The translations under genes and the position numbers were made by a program. This document shows positions 25,607 through 33,079 of a stretch of 64,000 nucleotides of DNA, one piece after another. Below the pieces are notes generated by a model, which saw nothing but the letters and a program-made list of their open reading frames with translations, did no database searches and was not told where the DNA came from. Numbering within the stretch: position 1 is the stretch's first letter; each line of letters starts with the position of its first letter. Location of the stretch: positions 42,204 to 106,203 of the forward strand of contig JAODAQ010000018.1 in assembly GCA_025463515.1 (NCBI GenBank). Reading direction: 5' to 3'. The DNA comes from Rhodoglobus sp. (GTDB taxonomy: Bacteria; Actinomycetota; Actinomycetes; Actinomycetales; Microbacteriaceae).

Positions 25607-26476
25607 GTGACTGCCCGGAACCCAGAGGACGCGCTGGCCCTCGACGAGGCGATTCCCGACATCGACTGGACGGTTCCCCCCGAGGGCGCCGAGCGCGGGT
25701 GGCTCGACGCGCCGAGCGGGCGGCTCGCCACCCTCGTGATGGGCGAGCCCGGGCATCCCCGTGTCGTCCTCGTGCCGGGCGTCACGGGCTCGAAAGAGGA
25801 CTTCGCCCTCATGCTGCCGCTTCTCGTGGCCGAGGGCTACCGGGTCGAGAGCTACGACATGGCGGGGCAGTACGAGTCGGCGGCCGCGGGCCCGCCCAAG
25901 GGCAGGCACTACGACCACGACCTGTTCGTGCGCGACCTGCTGTTCGTGCTCGGCGAGACGCCGGCGCACGTGCTGGGCTACTCGTTCGCGGGGACGGTCG
26001 CGCAGCTCGCGTACGTGGCGCGGCCCGACCTGTTCCTGAGCCTCACGCTGCTGAGCGCGCCGCCGCAGCCGGGGCAGGGCTTCCGCGGGGTGAAGCGCCT
26101 CGGCAAGTTCACCGGCCTCACCACGGGCGGGGTGGGCGCCGCGCTCATGATCTGGGGCGTGCGCAACAACTTCACGCACGTGCCGCCGCGGCGCCTCGAG
26201 TTCGTGCGGCACCGCTTCTCGCTCACGCGCCGATCGAGCGTCGCCGACATCATCTCGCTCATGAAGCGCGCTCCTGACGTGCGGGCCGAGCTCGCTGCCG
26301 CGGAGATCCCTAAGCTCGTCGCGGTCGGCGAGCACGACCTCTGGCCGCTCTCGCTGCACGCGAGCCTCGCCGAGTCGATCGGCGCGCGGATCGCGGTCTA
26401 CCGCACCGGCCACAGCCCGTGCGAGACGGCGCCCCACCAGCTCGTGCGCGACATGGTGCAGCTCTACCGGAGCTGA
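25607..26476 (+). CDS. alpha/beta hydrolase (abhydrolase_1 type)
   Basis: A 289-residue hydrolase. VVLVPGVTGSKED is the oxyanion loop, LGYSFAGTVAQ the nucleophile elbow (GxSxxG-like rather than classic GxSxG), GEHDLWP the acid and TGHSPCETAPHQ the histidine region. It starts at GTG 25607, 10 bases after the previous hydrolase gene, and is probably co-transcribed. The lid region (FRGVKRLGKFTGLTTGG) is basic. No substrate can be proposed. Confidence 0.88.
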   Translation: MTARNPEDALALDEAIPDIDWTVPPEGAERGWLDAPSGRLATLVMGEPGHPRVVLVPGVTGSKEDFALMLPLLVAEGYRVESYDMAGQYESAAAGPPKGRHYDHDLFVRDLLFVLGETPAHVLGYSFAGTVAQLAYVARPDLFLSLTLLSAPPQPGQGFRGVKRLGKFTGLTTGGVGAALMIWGVRNNFTHVPPRRLEFVRHRFSLTRRSSVADIISLMKRAPDVRAELAAAEIPKLVAVGEHDLWPLSLHASLAESIGARIAVYRTGHSPCETAPHQLVRDMVQLYRS

Positions 26477-26479
26477 CCG

Positions 26480-27220
26480 CTAGCGGTGCGCGCGGTCGTA
26501 GCGCACCTGGTCGCGGCGCCGGTCGAGCAGCGACCGCTCGCGCCAGTTGAGGCCGAGCGTGCCGAACGCCCAGTCGATGCGGCGCTGGAAGCCCGCGAAA
26601 CTCGCGAACGGGCGGGCCGAGACGCCCACGCGGAGGGTCTTGTCGAACCGCACGAACTGGTCGGGCTGCACGTGGATCGCCAGGTCGAGGTCGTCGTGGA
26701 TGGTGCGCATCTCCCGGTGCACCGTGCCGCGCACCCGCTTCCAGTCGTCATTGCGCATCGCGAGGTTCGAGCCGAACAGGGGCGGATGCCCCAGCAGCAG
26801 CCCCACGAACCATACGTAGCCCCCGATGTACAGGGTCTCCGCGAGCCAGTGCACGAGCCGTGTCGACCCGTAGAAGTCGCCGGGCCCGCTCAGGAACGCG
26901 AGCCGGGGGTCGGCGTCGAAGGCAGCCTCGAGCCGCGCCACCCAGTCCGCGGGCGGAAGGGAGTCGGCGTCGAGCCGCGCGATGATCTCGCAGAGGGCGG
27001 CGTCGAAGCCCGCGGAGGTGGCCGGGAAGATGCCGCGGAGCGGCTCGGCGATAACGCGGGCGCCGGCCGCGCGGGCGACCTCTGCCGTGTCATCCGTGCT
27101 GCCGTTGTCGACGACGACGACCTCGTCAGGCCGCCGCGTCTGGCCGGCGAGAGCCTCGAGGCAGCGCGCGAGCATGGGGGAGTCGTTGAGCGCCGGGACA
27201 ACGACGGAGATTGTGGCCAT
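26480..27220 (-). CDS. family 2 glycosyltransferase
   Basis: A 246-residue GT-A transferase. SVVVPALNDSPMLARCLEAL starts the nucleotide-binding domain, VVDNGSTDDTAEVA follows, and ARLDADSLPPADWV carries the metal-binding DxD-type motif. HDDLDLAIHV contains the likely catalytic base. A single hydrophobic stretch (about 130-150, YIGGYVWFVGLLLG) suggests membrane association. It is convergent with the hydrolase gene (3-base gap) and divergent from the second DUF2207 gene. It likely transfers a sugar onto a cell-envelope glycolipid; donor and acceptor are unknown. Confidence 0.88.
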   Translation of the reverse strand: MATISVVVPALNDSPMLARCLEALAGQTRRPDEVVVVDNGSTDDTAEVARAAGARVIAEPLRGIFPATSAGFDAALCEIIARLDADSLPPADWVARLEAAFDADPRLAFLSGPGDFYGSTRLVHWLAETLYIGGYVWFVGLLLGHPPLFGSNLAMRNDDWKRVRGTVHREMRTIHDDLDLAIHVQPDQFVRFDKTLRVGVSARPFASFAGFQRRIDWAFGTLGLNWRERSLLDRRRDQVRYDRAHR

Positions 27221-27273
27221 GAGGGCTACAGCCTAGCCACCCCGCGGCAGTTGCCCGGCGCTAGTGTTGCCAC

Positions 27274-29115
27274 GTGAAACGGCCCACGCTCGTCGCCTCG
27301 GCCGTCATCGCGCTCGCGCTCGCTGTCGGCCCAGCGGCGTCTGCCGCCGCCCAGCCCGCCGTCGCACAGGGCGTCGACGACTTCGAGTTCCAGTCGTTCC
27401 ACGCCGACTACACGCTCGACCAGGACTCCTCCGGCCGGGCCACCCTCCGGGTGGTCGAGACGATCGTGGCGCTCTTCCCCCCGCAGCAGAACCGGGGGAT
27501 CGTGCGGGCGATCCCGCTGCAGGACGGCGAGGTGCCGCTCGACGTCACGATGGAGTCGATCACCGACGAGCACGGCACCCCCTGGTACTACGAGCGAAAC
27601 GACTACGACGGGTTCGCCGAGTTCTCGCTCGGCACCGAGGCGTACCTCGAGGGGCCGACCACGTTCGTGCTCTCCTACACGCTGCGCGACCCCGTTCGGC
27701 GGTATTGGGACGAGCACAGCGACGACGCCGGCGACGACGAGTTCTACTGGGACATCAACGGCAACGGCTGGGCGCAGTCCTTCGACGAGGTGAGCGCCCA
27801 CATCGAGGTCGGGCCGGCGCTCGCCGCGGCCCTGACCGGCAGCTCGGCCTGCTACCTGGGCTATTACGGCGACAGCGACCGGTGCGAGCTCGTGCAGGAC
27901 GGCGGCGGCTTCGACGTCTCCGTCGGCCCGGTGGGCCCCTACAACACGCTCACCGTGTCGATCGGCTTCGAGGGCGGCACCGTGACCCAGCCGCAGCTGC
28001 CGCGCGACAGCTGGATCGTTCAGACCGCGCCCAAGGCGCTGTTCGGGCTGCTCGTCGCGCTCCTGGTGCTGTCCATCATCATCAGGACGGCGGTCTGGCG
28101 GGATGCCCCCGGGCGAGGCACCGTGATCGCCGAGTACACCCCGCCGAAGGGCTCCGACCTGCTGCTCGACGCGAACATCGTCAAGCGCCCCGGCGAGGGC
28201 CTCCCTGCCCTGTTCGTGGACTTCGCGGTGCGCGGGCTCGTGAAGGTCGTGGACAACCAGCCGGGGGAGCCGGGCGTCTCCGGCCGCCGGCGGTTCTCGC
28301 TCGAGCTCGTAACGGCCGATGGCGCCACAGCGCGCGAGCTGGCCGTGCTCGTCACAGTGTTCGGCATCTCGCTGCAGCCCGGCAAGCGCGTGCGCCCCGG
28401 CGAGTTGGACGCCGACACCGGGGCGGAGCTCTACACACTGCCCGCCACGGCGGAGGCCGAGGCGATGACGGCGGGGCTCCGGGCGAAGCCGCGCAGCCAC
28501 TGGCCCCAGATCATCACGCGCACGGCCTGGCTCGCCGTGCTCGCGCAGGTGGGGATCGGTATCTGGGCGATCGTCAACGACGTGCTCGACGGCACGGTGG
28601 TCTGGCCCGGCATCGGCACGTTCGTGCTCGCCGTCGCGGTGCCGAGCGTGCTCATCCTGCCCGCCCGGCTCACCCGAGCGGGCGCCGAGCACCGCGACTA
28701 CCTCCTGGGCATGCGGCTGTACCTGACGGTTGCCGAGGAGGAGCGGCTGCGCATGCTCCAGAGCCCCGAGGGCGCCCTGCGCATCAACGTGAACGACAAG
28801 GATGCCGTCGTCAAGCTCTACGAGCGCCTGCTGCCGTACGCGGTGCTGTGGGGCGTCGAGGACCAGTGGGTCGAGAAGCTGCGCGCCGTCTATCCCAGCG
28901 GTAGCCCGGACTGGCTGGACGGCGATGCCTTCGACTCCTCGGTGTTCCGGAGTTTCACGTCGTCATCCACGGCCTCGGTGCGCCCGATCGTCTCCACCTC
29001 CTCGGGCGGTGGCAGCTCGTGGTCGAGCAGCGGCGGCTCCAGTTCCTCGAGCGGGTCGAGCGGCGGGGGCTTCTCCGGCGGTGGCGGCGGGGGCGGTGGC
29101 GGCGGAGGCCGTTGA
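27274..29115 (+). CDS. DUF2207-domain membrane protein, paralogue 2
   Basis: A 613-residue paralogue of the 13360 gene with the same plan: a signal peptide (1-29), an extracytoplasmic domain with NRGIVRAIPLQDGEVP and DEFYWDINGNGWAQSF, a membrane segment at about 252-270, an IAEYTPPKGSD start to the cytoplasmic part, a membrane pair at about 415-460 and the EERLRMLQSPEGA segment. It ends in a Ser-rich then Gly-rich tail. The two copies differ throughout, so this is an old duplication. Start GTG 27274. Function unknown. Confidence 0.88.
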   Translation: MKRPTLVASAVIALALAVGPAASAAAQPAVAQGVDDFEFQSFHADYTLDQDSSGRATLRVVETIVALFPPQQNRGIVRAIPLQDGEVPLDVTMESITDEHGTPWYYERNDYDGFAEFSLGTEAYLEGPTTFVLSYTLRDPVRRYWDEHSDDAGDDEFYWDINGNGWAQSFDEVSAHIEVGPALAAALTGSSACYLGYYGDSDRCELVQDGGGFDVSVGPVGPYNTLTVSIGFEGGTVTQPQLPRDSWIVQTAPKALFGLLVALLVLSIIIRTAVWRDAPGRGTVIAEYTPPKGSDLLLDANIVKRPGEGLPALFVDFAVRGLVKVVDNQPGEPGVSGRRRFSLELVTADGATARELAVLVTVFGISLQPGKRVRPGELDADTGAELYTLPATAEAEAMTAGLRAKPRSHWPQIITRTAWLAVLAQVGIGIWAIVNDVLDGTVVWPGIGTFVLAVAVPSVLILPARLTRAGAEHRDYLLGMRLYLTVAEEERLRMLQSPEGALRINVNDKDAVVKLYERLLPYAVLWGVEDQWVEKLRAVYPSGSPDWLDGDAFDSSVFRSFTSSSTASVRPIVSTSSGGGSSWSSSGGSSSSSGSSGGGFSGGGGGGGGGGGR

Positions 29116-29133
29116 GGTGCAAGACTCTCCCCG

Positions 29134-30282
29134 GTGGACATCTCGCTCGTTGTCGTGCTGGTGGTTGCACTGGCTCTCTTCTTCGACTTCACGAACGGGT
29201 TCCACGACACCGCGAATGCCATGGCGACGCCCATCGCCACCGGTGCGCTCAAGCCCAAGGTCGCCGTCGCCATTGCCGCGATCCTCAACCTCGTCGGCGC
29301 GTTCCTCTCCACGGAGGTAGCCAAGACCATCAGCGGCGGGCTCATCCGAGAGGGTGACAGCGGGGTGCAGATCACTCCCGTGCTCATCCTCGCGGGGCTC
29401 ATCGGCGCGATCGTCTGGAACCTCGTGACGTGGCTGCTGGGGCTGCCGTCGTCGTCGAGCCACGCCCTGTTCGGCGGGCTCATCGGCGCCGTGGCGGTGG
29501 GCGTCGGCTTCGGCGCGATCGACGGCGCCGTGCTCGTGTCCAAGATCCTCATCCCGGCCGTGCTCGCCCCCTTCACCGCGGGGCTCGTCTCGTTCGTCGC
29601 GACGAAGATCGCCTACGCGATCACGAAGAAGCGGGAGCGGGACGGCTTCAAGCGCGGCCAGATCTTCACCTCGTCGCTCGTCTCCCTCGCGCACGGCACC
29701 AATGACGCGCAGAAGACCATGGGCGTCATCACGCTCACCCTCATCGCCGCCGGGATGCAGCCGAGCGGCAGCGGCCCTGAACTGTGGGTGATCGCCGCCT
29801 GCGCCCTCGCCATCGCGATCGGCACCTACTCCGGCGGCTGGCGCATCATCAAGACCCTCGGCCGGGATATCACCGACATCGAGCCCGCGCAGGGCTTCGC
29901 GGCGGAGGCGGCCACGACGGCGACGATCCTCGCGTCGACGCACCTCGGATTCGCGCTCTCCACCACGCAGGTCGCCTCCGGCTCCGTGATCGGCACGGGG
30001 GTGGGCCGCAAGGGCGCCTCCGTGCGCTGGAAGACGGCCGGGCGCATCGCGCTCGGGTGGCTCATCACCATCCCCGCCGCGGGGCTCGTGGGCGCCGCCG
30101 CGGCGTTCATCGCCGGATTCGGGCTGTGGGGCGTCATCATCGACGTGGTGCTCGCGATCGGCGCGATCCTGACGATCTTCCTGCGCTCGCGCCGGAGCAA
30201 GGTCGACCACCGCCAGTTCCACGTGCCCGAGCCGGGCGTGTTCGTGCGGCCGAAGAAGCGCAAGAAGGCGGGTGCCCGGTGA
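29134..30282 (+). CDS. pit: low-affinity inorganic phosphate transporter, PiT family
   Basis: A 382-residue membrane symporter importing phosphate (as metal phosphate) with protons. Both duplicated PiT signatures are present: FDFTNGFHDTANAMATPIATGAL near residue 18 and SLAHGTNDAQKTMGVITL near 187. About ten membrane segments and a basic cytoplasmic tail (KKRKKAGAR) are visible. Start GTG 29134, 18 bases after the DUF2207 gene. Its stop overlaps the start of a small membrane protein. No phoU-like pit accessory gene is present. Confidence 0.95.
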   Translation: MDISLVVVLVVALALFFDFTNGFHDTANAMATPIATGALKPKVAVAIAAILNLVGAFLSTEVAKTISGGLIREGDSGVQITPVLILAGLIGAIVWNLVTWLLGLPSSSSHALFGGLIGAVAVGVGFGAIDGAVLVSKILIPAVLAPFTAGLVSFVATKIAYAITKKRERDGFKRGQIFTSSLVSLAHGTNDAQKTMGVITLTLIAAGMQPSGSGPELWVIAACALAIAIGTYSGGWRIIKTLGRDITDIEPAQGFAAEAATTATILASTHLGFALSTTQVASGSVIGTGVGRKGASVRWKTAGRIALGWLITIPAAGLVGAAAAFIAGFGLWGVIIDVVLAIGAILTIFLRSRRSKVDHRQFHVPEPGVFVRPKKRKKAGAR

Positions 30283-30488
30283 TCGACTGGTCGACTTTCC
30301 CGCTCGTGGTCGGGGTCGCCCTCGTGGCGGCCTGCGTGCTCGTGACCCTGTTCTCGCTCGCGCTGCGGGTGGGCGATGGCACCGAGTCATGGCGCCGCCC
30401 GGCATCCGTGGGCCTGTTCGTGCTGTGCGCGCTCGTCGTCGCCTTCGGGATCTACCTGATCGTGCCGGCCCTCCACGCCTTCGGCTGA
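30279..30488 (+). CDS. small membrane protein downstream of pit
   Basis: A 69-residue protein with two hydrophobic segments (about 7-29 and 42-66) joined by a charged loop (RVGDGTESWRRP). GTG 30279 overlaps the pit stop by 4 bases, so it is translated from the pit mRNA. Small genes like this commonly follow actinobacterial pit genes; a helper role for the transporter is inferred from position only. Confidence 0.75.
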   Translation: MIDWSTFPLVVGVALVAACVLVTLFSLALRVGDGTESWRRPASVGLFVLCALVVAFGIYLIVPALHAFG

Positions 30489-30531
30489 GTGCTGACCTAG
30501 GCTGGTCCGGTCAAGTCAAAGGAGATACGAC

Positions 30532-32082
30532 ATGGAAACCACGCCACAAGCGTCGACCCACACCCTGAGTACGGATACCGCGCAAACCATTGCCGGTGAC
30601 GAGAACTCGCCCCGCAGGGCCTACGAGACGGCCCTCGACCTCACCGAGGAGACGCGGCAGGAGACCGATTCGCTCGGTTCCATGCCCATCCCGGTGGACG
30701 CGTACTGGGGCATCCACACCGCGCGGGCGCTCGAGAACTTCCCGATCACGCGCCGCGCGATCTACAACTACCCGGATCTGGTCCGCGCCCTCGCCCGCGT
30801 CAAGCAGGCCTGCGCACGGGCGAACGCCGAGATCGGCGTGCTCGACCCCGAGAAGGCCCGCATCATCGAGCAGGTCTGCGAGGAGATCGTGGCGGGCGAG
30901 CTGCACGCCGAGTTCCGCGTCGGGGTCATCCAGGGCGGCGCCGGCACCTCCACGAACATGAACGCCAACGAGGTGATCGCCAACCGCGGCCTCGAGCTCA
31001 TGGGGTTCGAGAAGGGCGACTACGCGCACCTGAGCCCCATCGACGACGTCAACCGCAGCCAGTCGACGAACGACGTGTACCCGACCGCGATCAAGCTCGC
31101 GATGGTGTTCGGCGTGCAGCGCCTCCTCGCCGAGCACAAGCTCCTCACCGCGGCGTTCGCGGCCAAGGGGCGCGAGTTCTCGAACATCCTCAAGATCGGC
31201 CGCACCCAGCTGCAGGACGCCGTGCCGATGACGCTCGGGCAGGAGTTCGGCGGCTTCGCCCACACGCTCGCCGAGGACTACGACCGCCTGAGCGAGTCGA
31301 TCCCGTGGCTCAACGAGATCAACATGGGCGCGACCGCGATCGGCACCGGCATCACCGCCGATCCGCGCTATGCGGAGGTGGTGCGCAAGCACCTCGTGGA
31401 GGTCACCGGCATCGAGATGGAGACCGCGCCCGACCTCATCGAGGCCACGAGCGACGCGGGCATCTTCATGACCCTGAGCGGCATCCTCAAGCGCGCCGCG
31501 GTCAAGCTCTCGAAGATCTGCAACGACCTGCGCCTGCTCTCGAGCGGGCCGCAGGCGGGCTTCGGCGAGATCAACCTCCCCGCTCGCCAGGCCGGGTCGT
31601 CGATCATGCCGGGCAAGGTGAACCCCGTGATCCCCGAGGTCGTCAACCAGGTCGCGTTCAGCGTGATCGGTGCGGATGCCACGGTCACCGCGGCCGCGGA
31701 GGGCGGCCAGTTGCAGCTCAACGCGTTCGAGCCGGTCATCGCGCACTCGATCCTGCAGAGCCTCGCCTGGATGACCAACGCCTGCTACACCCTGCGCGTG
31801 AACTGCGTCGACGGCATCACTGCCAATATCGAGCGGCTCGCGATGCAGGTCGAGACGAGCGTCGGCGTCGTCACGGCGCTCACGCCCTACATCGGCTACG
31901 CGGCGGCCGCCACGCTCGCGCACACCGCGCTCACCACCCAGGCGTCCATCGCCGACCTGGTCGTGGAGGCGGGGCTCATGACGGCGGAGAAGGTCGCCCA
32001 GGTGCTCTCGCCCGAGCGACTGAGCGGCATGGTCGCGATGACCGGGCCGCTGACGCTGCCGATCATCCCGCCGACGAGCTAG
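30532..32082 (+). CDS. aspA: aspartate ammonia-lyase
   Basis: Converts L-aspartate to fumarate and ammonia in the cytoplasm. The 516-residue protein is of the fumarase/aspartase superfamily: GGAGTSTNMNANEVIANR, DVNRSQSTNDVYPTA and GSSIMPGKVNP (about residue 355) are the conserved regions, and GRTQLQDAVPM is present. It carries about 40 extra N-terminal residues before the usual ETDSLGSMPIPVDAYWG start. ATG 30532 has a strong AAAGGAG site at 30519-30525, supporting the long form. Aspartase rather than fumarase is indicated by the overall match. The stop overlaps the stop of the convergent gene. Confidence 0.94.
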   Translation: METTPQASTHTLSTDTAQTIAGDENSPRRAYETALDLTEETRQETDSLGSMPIPVDAYWGIHTARALENFPITRRAIYNYPDLVRALARVKQACARANAEIGVLDPEKARIIEQVCEEIVAGELHAEFRVGVIQGGAGTSTNMNANEVIANRGLELMGFEKGDYAHLSPIDDVNRSQSTNDVYPTAIKLAMVFGVQRLLAEHKLLTAAFAAKGREFSNILKIGRTQLQDAVPMTLGQEFGGFAHTLAEDYDRLSESIPWLNEINMGATAIGTGITADPRYAEVVRKHLVEVTGIEMETAPDLIEATSDAGIFMTLSGILKRAAVKLSKICNDLRLLSSGPQAGFGEINLPARQAGSSIMPGKVNPVIPEVVNQVAFSVIGADATVTAAAEGGQLQLNAFEPVIAHSILQSLAWMTNACYTLRVNCVDGITANIERLAMQVETSVGVVTALTPYIGYAAAATLAHTALTTQASIADLVVEAGLMTAEKVAQVLSPERLSGMVAMTGPLTLPIIPPTS

Positions 32083-32603
32083 CTCGTCGGCTTGCCGTCC
32101 TCGTCGTCCGCCTCTGAGTCGGGCACGACGTCGAGGGCGGCATCCCGGGCCTTGCCCGCCGCCTCAACTGCACCGTCGACGGCGGCTCCGCCGCGCTCGC
32201 GGAGGTCGCTCGCGACCTCGCCGGCGCGGGTGCGCACGTCCTTCGCGGTGGCGGCGGCCTTGGCGGAGACGTCCTTGGCGGTGGCGGCAGCCTTCGCCGA
32301 GACATCCTTGGCGGTCTCCGAGACCTGGCCCGCGACATCGGTGGCGGCGGTGGCCACCTTGCCCGCGACATCCTTGGCCACGCCGGGGGCTGCCTTCGCG
32401 GCGGCCTCGGCGCGCTCGCGGATGATCGGCGCCTGCTGCCGGGCGTAGGCCTCGACGTCCTTGCGGGCCCTGACCACGCGAGGGTCCTCCCACAGCTCGG
32501 TGACCTTGGCCTTCATCTGGTCGTAGCGGGCACGGCCGTCGCGGGTGCCGAGCACATAGCCGATGGCGACTCCGACGGCGAGGACGAGGATTCTGGGCTT
32601 CAT
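32079..32603 (-). CDS. membrane-anchored, alanine/lysine-rich repeat protein (YtxH-like)
   Basis: A 174-residue protein with one N-terminal membrane segment (residues 4-19, then GTRDGRARYDQMK), like YtxH-type stress proteins. A long amphipathic helix follows with 11-residue repeats (TAKDVSAKAAA twice in tandem, and related units), resembling LEA/apolipoprotein-like helices. The tandem copies are also close at DNA level (about 32230-32300), so the repeat number may vary between strains. The tail is acidic (SEADDEDGK). A general-stress or membrane-surface role is suggested by analogy only. Confidence 0.8.
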   Translation of the reverse strand: MKPRILVLAVGVAIGYVLGTRDGRARYDQMKAKVTELWEDPRVVRARKDVEAYARQQAPIIRERAEAAAKAAPGVAKDVAGKVATAATDVAGQVSETAKDVSAKAAATAKDVSAKAAATAKDVRTRAGEVASDLRERGGAAVDGAVEAAGKARDAALDVVPDSEADDEDGKPTS

Positions 32604-32635
32604 GGGTTCAGCCTAGGTCGCGGCATCCGTGGCAC

Positions 32636-33076
32636 CTACCCCTTGCGCGTCAGGTCCTGGGCGAGCATGACGAGGATCCCGCTGGGGCCGCGCAGGTAGG
32701 TGAGCTTGTACACGTCCTGGTAGTTCGCGACGCCGCGCAGCGGGAAGCAGCCGTGCTTCGCGGCGATCGCCAGCGCGGCGTCGATGTCGTCGACCGAGAA
32801 CGCGACGCGGTGCATACCGATCTCGTTCGGCAGGGTCGGCTGGGTCTCGATCGCCTCGGGGTGGATGTACTCGAAGAACTCGAGCTGGCCGTGGCCGTCC
32901 GGAGTCTGGAGCACCGCGATCTTCGCGTGGTTGCCGTCGAGGCCGACGGCCGTGTCGGCCCAGTCGCCGCTGATCTCGTCGCGGCCCATGACCGTGAGGC
33001 CGAGGTCGGTGAAGAATGACACTGCCTCCTCGAGGTCGCGCACGGCGATTCCGACATTCTCAAGCTTGATGGGCAT
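32636..33076 (-). CDS. VOC-superfamily (glyoxalase/bleomycin resistance) protein
   Basis: A 146-residue protein with two babaB modules: KLENVGIAVRDLEEAVSFFTDLG and MHRVAFSVDDIDAALAIAAKHG. Some usual metal ligands seem changed: the first strand has Asn where many members have His, and the last strand reads GILVMLAQ instead of ending in Glu. It may therefore bind a ligand without metal catalysis. It lies 3 bases beyond the ligD stop on the same strand, so it is probably co-transcribed with ligD. The substrate is unknown. Confidence 0.85.
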   Translation of the reverse strand: MPIKLENVGIAVRDLEEAVSFFTDLGLTVMGRDEISGDWADTAVGLDGNHAKIAVLQTPDGHGQLEFFEYIHPEAIETQPTLPNEIGMHRVAFSVDDIDAALAIAAKHGCFPLRGVANYQDVYKLTYLRGPSGILVMLAQDLTRKG

Positions 33077-33079
33077 GGT

